27,633 bases of DNA from an uncultured Lachnospiraceae bacterium (GTDB taxonomy: Bacteria; Bacillota; Clostridia; Lachnospirales; Lachnospiraceae): contig CAJTJZ010000016.1 of the NCBI GenBank assembly GCA_910576895.1, positions 39,854-67,486 on the forward strand. The letters run 5' to 3'. The notes beneath the pieces were generated by a model that made no database searches, was not told where the DNA came from, and worked only from the letters and a program-made list of their open reading frames with translations. The translations under genes were made by a program, and so were the position numbers. Shown here one piece after another: positions 1 to 8,848 of this stretch; within the stretch, counting starts at the first letter, position 1; each line of letters starts with the position of its first letter.

Positions 1-829
1 GATAGCTCGCCTTAATCAATTTTTCAAGTCCTGATTCGGAAAGTCCTAAATCTTCTAAAAACATCTTCTTTTCTTCTTCCTCAAGTTCTGCAATCTCTTG
101 TTCTAACTGTGCACAAATTACAAATACTTCTGAAGCTTCTTTTTTTGCAAATTCTCTTACAAGCTTTACCCATTTATTTTCTTCCCCATCATCAGCTAAC
201 TCTGCTTCTGCAATATTTGCTGCATAAATGACAGGCTTTGCTGTTAATAAATTATATTCCCGCAGCCAAGCTTCCTCATCTTCTCCTTCTGGTTCAAATG
301 TCTTTGCTAACTTTCCTTCCTCTAAATGCTCTTTTAACTTCTTTAACTGTGTCAGTTCTTTTGCTGCCTTTTTATCATTATTTATGGCACGCCCTATTTT
401 GGACATTCTTCGTTCTAATATTTCTAAATCAGAAAAAATAAGTTCTAGATTAATTGTTTCAATATCACGTAAAGGATCTACTGTTCCATCCACATGAACA
501 ATATTATTGTCCTCAAAACAACGTACTACATGAACAATTGCATCCACTTCACGAATATTGGAAAGAAATTGATTTCCTAGTCCCTCTCCCTTTGATGCTC
601 CTTTTACAAGTCCAGCAATATCAACAAATTCAATGACGGCTGGAACAGTTTTTGCTGAATGATACATATCCGTTAAAACCTGAAGTCTTTCATCTGGTAC
701 TGGTACAATTCCAACATTTGGATCAATGGTACAAAATGGATAATTTGCTGACTCTGCCCCTGCTTTTGTTAATGAATTAAATAATGTACTCTTTCCTACA
801 TTTGGCAATCCCACAATTCCTAATTTCAT
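1..829 (-). CDS. ychF: Redox-regulated ATPase YchF (3' end outside window)
   Basis: Partial gene: 276 codons from an ATG at 829, open through the window start; the family is about 365 residues, so the C-terminal TGS part is missing here. YchF is an Obg-family P-loop protein that binds ATP rather than GTP and associates with ribosomes. The N-terminus reads MKLGIVGLPNVGKSTLFN, with the P-loop G-x4-GKS at residues 7-14. Further in are FVDIAGLVKGASKGEGLGN (the G3 region, typical of Obg/YchF) and, in place of the GTPase NKxD motif, NIAE, consistent with the relaxed nucleotide specificity of this subfamily. A clear AGGAGG lies at about 841-846. The gene follows thiN by 33 bp and may be co-transcribed with it. 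The stop codon and C-terminal domain cannot be checked. Confidence 0.95.
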   Translation of the reverse strand, partial: MKLGIVGLPNVGKSTLFNSLTKAGAESANYPFCTIDPNVGIVPVPDERLQVLTDMYHSAKTVPAVIEFVDIAGLVKGASKGEGLGNQFLSNIREVDAIVHVVRCFEDNNIVHVDGTVDPLRDIETINLELIFSDLEILERRMSKIGRAINNDKKAAKELTQLKKLKEHLEEGKLAKTFEPEGEDEEAWLREYNLLTAKPVIYAANIAEAELADDGEENKWVKLVREFAKKEASEVFVICAQLEQEIAELEEEEKKMFLEDLGLSESGLEKLIKASY

Positions 830-862
830 TTCTATTTTTTCCTCCTACTTAAAATATAATTT

Positions 863-1516
863 TTACTTTATGGAATCTCTACTTTCTATCACTAAAAGTT
901 TTCCTTTTCCCACTTGTATCATTCCTTCCTCTTCTACTAACTCATTGCTAATTCCAAGGCTAGAACCAGATACCATTGTTCCATTTTGTAATGGATATTT
1001 AAAACCTTTTAACGTTACCTTTTCTGCATCTCCTCCAAAAGGAAGCAAGGAAATAAATTTCCCAAATACTTCCTTTTTATGAAGATAACAAATATCTCTT
1101 ATCATAGAAATTCTATTATAAGTATCCCATAATACTGCTTTGATTCCTTTTTCCATTGCTTGTGTTAAAAGTCCAATATTAGCAAGCGTATGATCAAGTC
1201 TTGTTCCAAATGCTCCAAATAATAAAATTTCTTCTGGTTTATATTCCATTGCAAAACGCATAGCAAGATCGGTATCTGTATTATCCTTTTCTGGCTGGAA
1301 TCTAATAATTTTAATTCCTTCTTTTTTTTCATAATGTGAAAAGATAATAGGATCTACAGAATCAAAATCTCCAACAAGTAAATTTGGTGTTAATCCAAGC
1401 CTATCTGCAACTTCCAGTCCATGATCAGCACAAATAAGATAATCATTTGAAAAATCCTGCTGCATAAGAAACTTAATATCTACATTTCCACCAGTAAAAA
1501 TAATTACTCGTTTCAT
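863..1516 (-). CDS. thiN: Thiamine diphosphokinase
   Basis: Makes thiamine diphosphate from thiamine and ATP, a cytosolic salvage step. The 217-residue length fits the family. Diagnostic segments are VGDFDSVD (residues 48-55), EKDNTDTDLA (76-85, the acidic Mg-ATP site) and GAFGTRLDHTLANIGLL (101-117, thiamine-binding/dimer region). The C-terminal half is the usual beta-rich thiamine-binding domain, with a GSSLGISNELV segment. The ATG at 1516 is preceded by AGGAG, and only 5 bp separate it from the rpe stop, so the two are surely co-transcribed. The same rsgA-rpe-thiN order occurs in Bacillus subtilis (cpgA-rpe-yloS). No TPP riboswitch is visible upstream, so expression probably follows the operon rather than thiamine supply (inference). 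Confidence 0.93.
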   Translation of the reverse strand: MKRVIIFTGGNVDIKFLMQQDFSNDYLICADHGLEVADRLGLTPNLLVGDFDSVDPIIFSHYEKKEGIKIIRFQPEKDNTDTDLAMRFAMEYKPEEILLFGAFGTRLDHTLANIGLLTQAMEKGIKAVLWDTYNRISMIRDICYLHKKEVFGKFISLLPFGGDAEKVTLKGFKYPLQNGTMVSGSSLGISNELVEEEGMIQVGKGKLLVIESRDSIK

Positions 1517-1521
1517 ATAAT

Positions 1522-2184
1522 TTACTCCTGCTTTCCACCTAAAATTTCATCAAATTTTCTTATATTTTCTACAATATCTCCAAGAAATACTTGTGTTCCT
1601 GCAACAAATACATCAACTCCTGCTTCCTGCAAAATTTTTGCATTTTCAAAAGAAACACCACCATCTACTTCAATTTCAAAATGATAATTATGCTCCTGCC
1701 GCATCTGCTTTAAATCCCGAATCTTCTTTTTACTTTGATGAATAAATCTTTGCCCCCCATAACCCGGATTTACACTCATAACAAGCACTAAATCGGCAAG
1801 ATCCAAAACATGCTCTAATACGGATACTGGCGTTGCAGGATTTAAAGCAATTCCTGCTCTCATTCCTGCTTCTTGTATTGCAAGAATGGTTCTATGCAAA
1901 TGTGTACAAGCCTCTGCATGAACAGTAAGAATATCTGCTCCAGCGTGTCGAAATTCACGTACATAACGAATCGGATCTTGGATCATTAAATGAACGTCAA
2001 AAATTTGATCGGTAAGCCCACGAATGGATCGAATGACTGGAAATCCAAATGATAAATTTGGCACAAACATTCCATCCATAACATCAATATGGATATATTC
2101 TGCACCGCCTTCTTTTAATAATAATACCTGCTCTCCAAGACGGGAAAAATCCGCCGATAAAATTGATGGTGATAATTTGTACAT
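1522..2184 (-). CDS. rpe: Ribulose-phosphate 3-epimerase
   Basis: Interconverts D-ribulose 5-phosphate and D-xylulose 5-phosphate in the pentose phosphate pathway. A 220-residue TIM barrel of normal length. Visible family motifs are SPSILSADF at the N-terminus, the metal-site segment HIDVMDGMFVPN (H32, D34), DVHLMI (H65), MSVNPGYGGQ (136-145, phosphate loop) and EVDGGV (D174, catalytic). The ATG at 2184 is preceded by a GGAAGGA-type ribosome binding site. The upstream spacer to rsgA is unusually long for this operon (213 bp) and is filled with tandem hairpin repeats, so rpe and thiN output could be set separately from rsgA (inference). Confidence 0.95.
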   Translation of the reverse strand: MYKLSPSILSADFSRLGEQVLLLKEGGAEYIHIDVMDGMFVPNLSFGFPVIRSIRGLTDQIFDVHLMIQDPIRYVREFRHAGADILTVHAEACTHLHRTILAIQEAGMRAGIALNPATPVSVLEHVLDLADLVLVMSVNPGYGGQRFIHQSKKKIRDLKQMRQEHNYHFEIEVDGGVSFENAKILQEAGVDVFVAGTQVFLGDIVENIRKFDEILGGKQE

Positions 2185-2286
2185 ATAAATCCATCCTTCC
2201 CCAATATATTTTTTATAGTAAACCTAATAGTTTAAACCCACCTTATAGCTTTGATAAGGCAAAGCCTGCTAAAGTAAACCTGCCTT

Positions 2287-2390
2287 GTCAAGCCCACCTT
2301 GCGGGCTTGCTTTGTCAAGCCCACCCTGCGAGCTTGCTTTGTCAAGCCCACCTTCTGGGCTTGCTTTGTCAAGCCCACCCTGCGGGCTTG
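2287..2390 (-). repeat. Four tandem 27-nt palindromic units in the rsgA-rpe spacer
   Basis: Units start at 2287, 2314, 2341 and 2368, exactly 27 nt apart; the last is cut at its 3' end. Each has the form CAAGCCC-(7 nt)-GGGCTTG on the plus strand, so the transcript can form four successive 7-bp hairpins with 7-nt loops. The copy nearest rsgA (2368) can extend to 9 bp. Differences fall mostly in the loop. The one stem change (copy at 2314, GGGCTTG to GAGCTTG) leaves a G-U pair in the sense transcript but a C-A mismatch in the antisense one. A possible degenerate copy lies at about 2229-2252, and a separate 6-bp stem with 7-nt loop at 2241-2259. There are no spacers between units, so this is not a CRISPR. 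The array ends only 7 bp from the rsgA stop. Confidence 0.93.
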
Positions 2391-2397
2391 ACGTGGA

Positions 2398-3288
2398 TTA
2401 CCAGCGTTTTTGTTTTTTTAATTCTTCATATATCAGACAATAATTATGATATCGTTCTTCACTGATAATTCCATTTTCTACTTGTTCCTTTATTTTACAA
2501 TTTGGTTCTTTTAAATGAAGGCATCCTTGAAAGCGACAGTTTCCTTCCTCTTTCACAAATTCTGGGAAATAAAACCGCAATTCTTCTGGCTCAATACTAT
2601 CAAGATAAAAGGTACTAAATCCCGGTGTATCTAATACATAAGTATCTTCTTCTATAAAGAAAAGTTCACTGTGCCTTGTTGTATGCCTTCCCCTTCCTAT
2701 TTTTTCGCTTACCTGTCCTGTTTCCATATTGGCATTTGGGACAAAAAGATTAATGGTTGTTGATTTTCCGACACCAGAAGGTCCTGCAAGAATTGTTGTC
2801 TTACCAAAAAGTAGACTTTTTAATTCTTTAATGCCCTGTTGTTTTTTTGCACTCATAAAACAAATTTTAAAGTCAGAAGCCCTATAAATACTACAAATTT
2901 TCTTTTGTTCCTCTTCAGAAACTAAATCGCATTTATTAAAGCAAAGTATTAATTCAATTTCTGCTTTTTCCATCATAACAGTAAAACGATCAAGCAAATT
3001 AAAATTTGGCAGAGGCTGTGCAGCAGCAAAAATAATCATTGCCTGATCAATATTTGCTACTAAAGGACGCTGTAGCTCATTTTTTCTTGGCAAAATTTCT
3101 ATAATATACCCTGTAAATTCCTTTTCCTGCACTGTTTCCAGTATGACGCTATCTCCCACTAAAGGCTTGCAGTTTTGATTCCGAAATAATCCTCTGGCAC
3201 GACATTCATAAAGACCCTTTTGGGGTACATTAACATAATAAAACCCACCAATTCCTTTTACAATCTTTCCTTTCAGTTTTTCTATCAT
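2398..3288 (-). CDS. rsgA: Small ribosomal subunit biogenesis GTPase RsgA
   Basis: Circularly permuted GTPase that acts in late 30S maturation in the cytosol. At 296 residues it has the full family layout: an N-terminal OB fold (about 1-68), the permuted G domain with G4 NKCD (118-121), G5 MSAKK (145-149), G1 GPSGVGKST (169-177) and G3 DTPG (220-223), and a C-terminal zinc module with C251, C256, H258 and C264. The ATG at 3288 lies 3 bp after the prkC stop, and its GAGGAG ribosome binding site sits in the end of prkC, so translation is probably coupled. In B. subtilis the orthologue CpgA is a substrate of the adjacent kinase PrkC, which fits the clustering here (established for that species; inferred here). 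Confidence 0.96.
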   Translation of the reverse strand: MIEKLKGKIVKGIGGFYYVNVPQKGLYECRARGLFRNQNCKPLVGDSVILETVQEKEFTGYIIEILPRKNELQRPLVANIDQAMIIFAAAQPLPNFNLLDRFTVMMEKAEIELILCFNKCDLVSEEEQKKICSIYRASDFKICFMSAKKQQGIKELKSLLFGKTTILAGPSGVGKSTTINLFVPNANMETGQVSEKIGRGRHTTRHSELFFIEEDTYVLDTPGFSTFYLDSIEPEELRFYFPEFVKEEGNCRFQGCLHLKEPNCKIKEQVENGIISEERYHNYCLIYEELKKQKRW

Positions 3289-3291
3289 AAA

Positions 3292-5583
3292 TTAATTCTC
3301 CTCACTGAAAGTAACGGTAGTCTGGAATCCTGTATCAACACCATCTAATTGCATATTTAGTTTTCCAGTGCTGTTGCTTGTACTTTTTACGACTCCAGAC
3401 AATGGGAAATCTGCTCCCGTAATTGTTCCTTGCCATATTTGTTCTTCATATCCATCTTGTGTTACTGTCAATGTAACTTCACCTTCTTCTTCATCATCTA
3501 ATGGTGAATTTTCCACTCCAATATAATAATCTGCATAGTAAGTCTTTGTTTCTGGTACAGGATCATCTTCTTGTGGTGGTTCTTCCTCTTTTTTTCCTTT
3601 GCTTACTGTAAATCCTACGGAAGTTCCTTCCTTAACTTCTTTCCCTTCTTTTACATCCTGTGCCATTACAATTCCCTCTGCATAAGAATCAGAATAAACA
3701 TAAGTCACTTCTCCTACATCCAGTCCTTTTTCCTCTAAAGTGCTTTTTGCTTTTGACTCTGTCATTTCCCGAATATTTGGCACTTCTACTATCTTTATTT
3801 CTTCTCCAGCACTAATTACTAAAGTAATGGTGTCACCAGAATTTACGGTACTTCCTGACTGTGGAGAGGTATAAATTACATAGCCAGCCGCAATTGAATC
3901 ACTATATTTACTTGTTGTTTCTTTACGCAATCCATTATTTTCCAAATAAGAAGTTGCTTCACTTTCTGAATATCCACTTAAATTTTGAAGTGTAAATCCT
4001 ATTTCTTCCTCTTGTGATTCTTCTTTTCCAAGACTAATTGTAATTACTACTGTACCACCTTTTGCAAGTTCTTCCCCTTTTTCTGGATCTTGAGCAGATA
4101 CATTCCCTTTCTTTATTACATCAGAATATTCTTGTTCTACTTCTACAAGATATCCTCTTTCTTCCAAAAGATCGGTTGCTGTTTCTTCATCTAAATTCAT
4201 AACATCTGGTACAGTTACTTTTTTCTCATCTTTTTTATTATCAGCATTTGGCTCTTTTTGTTTATCATCTTCTCCCTGTGTATTATCTTGTTGTTCAGAA
4301 TCTACTAAATTCTCCTGCTGTTTTTCATTCTCTCCTGTTGTCTTATGAAAAATACCTGTAAATCTTGCAATCATAACAAGAATTACAATAAGAAAAATAA
4401 CGGCTGTTACAATTCCAACAAGCAGCATTACTTTTTTTAATCTTGGTTCTATTTCATCTTCCTCTTCCCATTCTTCCTCTTCCTTTTTTTGATGATTATT
4501 TTTCTCTGGCATAACTTCTTTCCTTTGATTTTCTGACTGTACTGGTACTTGTTCTTTTCTTTTCTCCGAAACGTTTGTTATATTTTGTAATCTTTCTTTT
4601 TCTTGCACTGTTTCCTCTTTTGGAACTTTTTCTTTAGAAATAGAATTTTCTCGAATACGAGTATTATTTTTAATCTGATTTACTTCTTCATCAGAAATTT
4701 TAATGGTTGGTGAATTTTGAATCGCTTCCTGCGGCATTTTTACAAAATCCCCTTCTGGATTTGTAATTGCTCTTCTAAGATCACGTATTAATTCTGAAGC
4801 TGACTGATAACGAAATTCTGGCTTTTTTTGCATACATTTTTCTATTATATGCACAACACTAGCAGGAATTTTTGGTTCTATATTCTGTAATGGCTCTGCT
4901 TCCCCCTGAATATGAAGAAGTGCCACAGAAACGGTATTATCGCCTGAATAAGGAACTCTACCAGAAAGCATTTCATACATTGTAATACCAAGAGAATAAA
5001 TATCACTTCGTTCATCACTATAACCACCTCTTGCCTGTTCTGGTGAAATATAATGTACTGAACCCATTGCATTACTTGTAATTGTATTACTAGAAGCTGC
5101 TTTGGCAATACCAAAATCGGTTACCTTTACTTTTCCATCTTTGGAAATAATCATATTCTGTGGCTTAATATCACGATGAATAATATGGTTTTCATGTGCT
5201 GCTTCCATGCCTTGGGCAATTTGAATTGCAATTGCAAGTGCTTCTTTTACAGCAAGCTTTCCCTTGCGTTCTATAAATGTTTTTAATGTAATCCCCTCTA
5301 CAAGCTCCATTACAATATAATAAAGCCCATTATCTTCCCCAACATCATACACATTGACAATATTTGTATGCGAAAGTCCGGCTGCTGATTGTGCCTCTGC
5401 TCGAAATTTCTCCACAAAATTTTTATCATCACTATATTCAGCTTTTAATACTTTGATTGCAACAAAGCGGTTTAGACGGTGACAGCGTGCTTTATAAACA
5501 TCAGCCATACCGCCAGTACCAACTTTATCAATAATCTCATATCTATCACTGATAAACATTCCCGGTTTTACCATATCCTGCAC
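3292..5583 (-). CDS. prkC: PASTA-domain Ser/Thr protein kinase (PrkC/Stk1 type)
   Basis: Membrane kinase that senses peptidoglycan fragments or lipid II and phosphorylates cytosolic proteins. The kinase domain (about 14-270) has the glycine loop GTGGMADVY (22-30), K44, HRDIKPQN (136-143) and DFG (156-158). A charged juxtamembrane stretch precedes one helix (about 385-408). Outside lie three PASTA repeats, about 455-519, 527-593 and 597-663; the second lacks the usual VP-D opening. A further domain of about 85 residues (679-763), rich in aromatic and beta-type sequence, ends the protein. The start is GTG at 5583: AAGGA lies about 9 nt upstream, whereas the nearby in-frame ATG at 5574 has only a weak site. 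It follows its cognate PP2C phosphatase by 47 bp. Confidence 0.96.
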   Translation of the reverse strand: MQDMVKPGMFISDRYEIIDKVGTGGMADVYKARCHRLNRFVAIKVLKAEYSDDKNFVEKFRAEAQSAAGLSHTNIVNVYDVGEDNGLYYIVMELVEGITLKTFIERKGKLAVKEALAIAIQIAQGMEAAHENHIIHRDIKPQNMIISKDGKVKVTDFGIAKAASSNTITSNAMGSVHYISPEQARGGYSDERSDIYSLGITMYEMLSGRVPYSGDNTVSVALLHIQGEAEPLQNIEPKIPASVVHIIEKCMQKKPEFRYQSASELIRDLRRAITNPEGDFVKMPQEAIQNSPTIKISDEEVNQIKNNTRIRENSISKEKVPKEETVQEKERLQNITNVSEKRKEQVPVQSENQRKEVMPEKNNHQKKEEEEWEEEDEIEPRLKKVMLLVGIVTAVIFLIVILVMIARFTGIFHKTTGENEKQQENLVDSEQQDNTQGEDDKQKEPNADNKKDEKKVTVPDVMNLDEETATDLLEERGYLVEVEQEYSDVIKKGNVSAQDPEKGEELAKGGTVVITISLGKEESQEEEIGFTLQNLSGYSESEATSYLENNGLRKETTSKYSDSIAAGYVIYTSPQSGSTVNSGDTITLVISAGEEIKIVEVPNIREMTESKAKSTLEEKGLDVGEVTYVYSDSYAEGIVMAQDVKEGKEVKEGTSVGFTVSKGKKEEEPPQEDDPVPETKTYYADYYIGVENSPLDDEEEGEVTLTVTQDGYEEQIWQGTITGADFPLSGVVKSTSNSTGKLNMQLDGVDTGFQTTVTFSEEN

Positions 5584-5630
5584 CTGTAATATTCCTTTCT
5601 TCCTTTCTTATCGACTTGTTTTTTTATAAA

Positions 5631-6356
5631 CTATAAACGCATTAAAACAATACCAATATTGTCTTTTCCTCCACATTCATTTGCTTCTTTTACAAGCTGT
5701 GCTGCTGTTGCCATTAAACTTTCTGAATAACTATTCACTATGTGTAAAATCTCCTGATCTTCCAACATATTACTTAATCCATCTGTACACATTAAAACGA
5801 TATCATTTTCCTTTAATGTAACTTCAAAAAAATCAGCAGTTACTTGTTTATCTGTACCAAGTGCTCTTGTAATAATATTTTTATTTGGATGTACTCTTGC
5901 CTCCTCTTTCTTTAATTCTCCATTACGTACCATCGCTTCCACCAAGGAGTGATCCTCTGTTACTTGATGAATTGTTGTTTGATTTAAAAGATATAATCTG
6001 GAATCACCAATATTTGCCACATACATCTTATTTCCAAATACAGTTGCCACAACCACTGTTGTTCCCATGCCTTCTAATAATGGATCTTCACAAGAACGCC
6101 GATAAATTTCTTCATTTGCTTTATTAATCGCTTCTTGTAATACTCCAATCGGTGTTAAAACCGAAGAGATTTGCACACTTTCGGGTAAAATTTCTATGCA
6201 TGTTCTAGAGGCATAATCACCTGCATTATGCCCTCCCATACCATCTGCCACAATATATAAATTGGGGAGACTGCCAATTGGCTGATCCATGCGATATACA
6301 TTATCCTGATTGATTGTCCTTTTGCGTCCTACGTCTGTCTTTGCACAGGATTTCAT
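5631..6356 (-). CDS. prpC: PP2C-family Ser/Thr phosphatase (PrpC/Stp type)
   Basis: Metal-dependent phosphatase that reverses phosphorylation by the adjacent PASTA kinase. The 241-residue length fits Stp/PrpC. PPM motifs in order are GRKRTINQDN (D18), VADGMGGH (36-43, D38 binds Mn), GMGTTVVV, ANIGDSRLYL, EDHSLVEAMV, NIITRALGTD, CTDGLSNM and the terminal KDNIGIVLM. No membrane segment, so cytosolic. The ATG at 6356 has GGAGG at normal spacing, and the gene begins inside the last 56 bp of rlmN, which suggests translational coupling. Phosphatase-then-kinase order is the standard Firmicutes arrangement. Confidence 0.96.
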   Translation of the reverse strand: MKSCAKTDVGRKRTINQDNVYRMDQPIGSLPNLYIVADGMGGHNAGDYASRTCIEILPESVQISSVLTPIGVLQEAINKANEEIYRRSCEDPLLEGMGTTVVVATVFGNKMYVANIGDSRLYLLNQTTIHQVTEDHSLVEAMVRNGELKKEEARVHPNKNIITRALGTDKQVTADFFEVTLKENDIVLMCTDGLSNMLEDQEILHIVNSYSESLMATAAQLVKEANECGGKDNIGIVLMRL

Positions 6357-7428
6357 GCTTTCCCTCCTTTGTTGCTTCTATATTATTCCGATCCATGTAA
6401 CCTTTTCGCAACTGCCCACAGGCAGCATTGATATCTGCTCCCATTTCCCTTCTAATAGTAACATTGATATGTTTTTTTTCAAGTACCAATTTAAATTTTT
6501 GTATCCTATCCTCACTTCCATGGTCAAATGTTCTTTCTTTAATTTTATTAACAGGAATTAAATTTACATGACAGGGTCTGCCAAGAAGCAGCTTAGAAAG
6601 TTCTTCTGCCTGTTCTAAAGAGTCATTGATTCCAGCTATCAAACTATACTCAAAAGAAATTCGCCTTCCTGTTTTTTCAAAATAATGATCACATGATGTT
6701 AAAATTTCCTGAATACTATATTTTTTTGCTATTGGCATTAATTTTCTGCGAATTTCATCATTTGGTGCATGAAGAGAAATGGCAAGCGTAATCTGCAAAT
6801 TTTCTTCTGCCAATTTATCCATATACTCCACAAGTCCACAAGTTGATACTGTTATATTTCTTTGGCTAATATGAAGCCCATTTTCATCAGAAATCATAGA
6901 AAGAAAACGAAGTAATTCTTTATAATTATCTAATGGCTCTCCTGTTCCCATTACCACAATATTAGAAATTCGTTCTCCTAGACTTCTTTGAATATGATAA
7001 ACCTGATCTAACATTTCGGAAGCGGTTAGATTTCTTTCTAATCCATGTAATGTGGAAGCACAAAACTGACAACCCATACGACAGCCTGCCTGAGATGAAA
7101 TACAAACACTATTCCCATGCCTATATTTCATCAATACACTTTCAATCACACTCCCTTGTCTTTTTTTTCCATCTTTTTTTAAGCGAAATAAGAATTTAGA
7201 AGTGCTTTTATCTCCTGAAATTAAAGTATCTAAAAGTTCCAATTGATTCAGCGTATAGTTTTTTTCCAATTTCTGTCTTAATCCTTTTGAAAGATTTGTC
7301 ATTTCCTCAAAATCCATAGCAAGTTTTTTATGAATCCAGTCATAAATCTGTCTTGCCCGAAATTTCTTTTCTTCAAAAGTTTCTATTTCTTTTTCCAATT
7401 CTTTTAATGTAAATTCTTTTATATCCAT
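6301..7428 (-). CDS. rlmN: Dual-specificity 23S rRNA/tRNA adenine-C2 methyltransferase RlmN
   Basis: Radical SAM enzyme that methylates C2 of A2503 in 23S rRNA and A37 in some tRNAs. At 375 residues it is slightly long. The iron-sulfur cluster motif C-x3-C-x2-C is at C116, C120 and C123 (AGCRMGCQFCAST). SAM-binding MGTGEPLDN is at about 160-168, and the conserved cysteine that becomes methylated during catalysis is C337 in NAACGQLR. About 30 polar, basic residues after that motif run into the phosphatase gene. The ribosome binding site before the ATG at 7428 is weak (AAGAGA). Confidence 0.96.
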   Translation of the reverse strand: MDIKEFTLKELEKEIETFEEKKFRARQIYDWIHKKLAMDFEEMTNLSKGLRQKLEKNYTLNQLELLDTLISGDKSTSKFLFRLKKDGKKRQGSVIESVLMKYRHGNSVCISSQAGCRMGCQFCASTLHGLERNLTASEMLDQVYHIQRSLGERISNIVVMGTGEPLDNYKELLRFLSMISDENGLHISQRNITVSTCGLVEYMDKLAEENLQITLAISLHAPNDEIRRKLMPIAKKYSIQEILTSCDHYFEKTGRRISFEYSLIAGINDSLEQAEELSKLLLGRPCHVNLIPVNKIKERTFDHGSEDRIQKFKLVLEKKHINVTIRREMGADINAACGQLRKGYMDRNNIEATKEGKHEILCKDRRRTQKDNQSG

Positions 7429-7463
7429 AGTATTCTCTTTTCTATCATTTCCAGCTTTATCTT

Positions 7464-8843
7464 TTATACTCGTCTAAAACGAGAAATAAAAAATCCATCC
7501 ATTTCATTCATTCCCTGTCTTAACTGTAAATATCCCTTAGAAGCGGATAAATTTTGAGAAAATTGTTTTGGCAAAAATGGTACTAAACTATCTTCTTTTA
7601 ATGGAGTATTTTGAAGAATCCAATCCCTTCCTTCTTCATTTTCTTCTTTATTTACGGTACAGGTACTAAAAATCAATGTTCCCCCCGGACGAACATACTG
7701 CCAAACTACAGAAAGAATTTCCCTTTGCAGTTTTTTAAGTTCTTGTACAGTTTCTTTTGTAATATGATATTTAATATCATTTTTATGCCCCATAACTCCA
7801 AGTCCTGAACATGGTAAATCTGCAATTACAAGATCCGCTTTTCCCACCATTGTCTTATCTAAAACCCTTGCATCATAACATTCTGTTTTTATATTATTAC
7901 ATCCAAACCTTTCTATTGTTTCTTCTATTTTTATTAACTTTTCTTTTGTAATATCTCTTGCTATCACAAGTCCTGTTCCTTCCATACAATCAGCAGCAAA
8001 AATGCTTTTTCCGCCGGGTGCTGCACAAACATCAAGAATTACCATATCTTTTTTAATTCCTGCTGCTTCTACAGCAAGCATAGAACTAATATCCATGACT
8101 TGAAACCATCCTTTTTGAAAGCTTTGCATCCCTTCTAAAAAATCATAGCCTGATAGACGATAAGCATAAGAAAGACAGGTTTCTTTTTCTATATAACAAT
8201 GCTCTTTTGAAAGTTGTTGTAATAATATCTCCTCCCCTATCATCTTTCGTCTGCGGATAGAGATTGTTCCCATCCTTTCTTCTTCATATTGTGAAGAAAG
8301 CATTTTTTCTGTATCCTCTTGCCCATATTCCTGAAGCCATAATGCTACAATCCATTTTGGAGTAGAATATTTTACACTAAAATAAGTAGTTATATCTTCT
8401 TTTTTAGGATAAGGAAGACTGTTCTTTTCCTTAGAACGGCTAATATTTCTTAAAACACCATTTACAAATCCTTTTAATCCAGAAAACCCTTTTTTTTCTG
8501 TAAGCTTTACTGCTTCATTACAAGCGGCACTATCTGGCACTTGATCCATATATAAAATCTGATATACAGAAAGTCTTAAAATATTGCGAATAACTGGCTT
8601 CATTTTCTTTGTTGTTACTTTAGAAAACTTATCTAAGAGATAATCAATTTCTAGACAACGCTCTACAGTTCCTTGTACTAATCTTGTTAAAAAAGCACGA
8701 AAAGATTTATCAATAAATTGATGAACAGAAAGTGCCTCATGAATGACAAGATCTGCATATTTTTTCTGTTCCATAATCTCCATAATAAGTTCTAGTGCCA
8801 TCATTCTTGTATTGATTACAAGTTCTGTTTCTCTTTTCATCAT
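7464..8843 (-). CDS. rsmB: 16S rRNA (cytosine-967-C5)-methyltransferase RsmB
   Basis: SAM-dependent rRNA m5C methyltransferase. The 459-residue protein has an N-terminal NusB-like RNA-binding domain (about 8-140) and a C-terminal Rossmann domain with the SAM site VILDVCAAPGGKS (268-280), ADLPCSG (341-347, C345) and FSTCT (392-396, C395). The two cysteines are the release/catalytic pair of RsmB/NOP2 enzymes. Two adjacent ATG codons (8843 and 8840) could start it; AGGGA upstream fits either. The stop of the zinc peptidase gene lies 5 bp upstream. Same place as yloM in the B. subtilis priA-thiN cluster. Confidence 0.95.
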   Translation of the reverse strand: MMKRETELVINTRMMALELIMEIMEQKKYADLVIHEALSVHQFIDKSFRAFLTRLVQGTVERCLEIDYLLDKFSKVTTKKMKPVIRNILRLSVYQILYMDQVPDSAACNEAVKLTEKKGFSGLKGFVNGVLRNISRSKEKNSLPYPKKEDITTYFSVKYSTPKWIVALWLQEYGQEDTEKMLSSQYEEERMGTISIRRRKMIGEEILLQQLSKEHCYIEKETCLSYAYRLSGYDFLEGMQSFQKGWFQVMDISSMLAVEAAGIKKDMVILDVCAAPGGKSIFAADCMEGTGLVIARDITKEKLIKIEETIERFGCNNIKTECYDARVLDKTMVGKADLVIADLPCSGLGVMGHKNDIKYHITKETVQELKKLQREILSVVWQYVRPGGTLIFSTCTVNKEENEEGRDWILQNTPLKEDSLVPFLPKQFSQNLSASKGYLQLRQGMNEMDGFFISRFRRV

Positions 8844-8848
8844 AAAAT

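Noticed and set aside
863..2184. TPP riboswitch controlling thiN
   Set aside because: thiN begins 5 bp after rpe, and neither that junction nor the rsgA-rpe spacer shows a THI-box-like sequence.
2287..2390. Possible CRISPR array
   Set aside because: Repeats are directly adjacent with no unique spacers, and no cas gene is in the window.
2163..2465. Plus-strand ORF of 100 codons with 9-residue repeats (LLCQAHPAG-like)
   Set aside because: It exists only because the 27-nt hairpin array is a multiple of three and lacks stops in this frame. It runs antisense into rsgA and has no convincing ribosome binding site.
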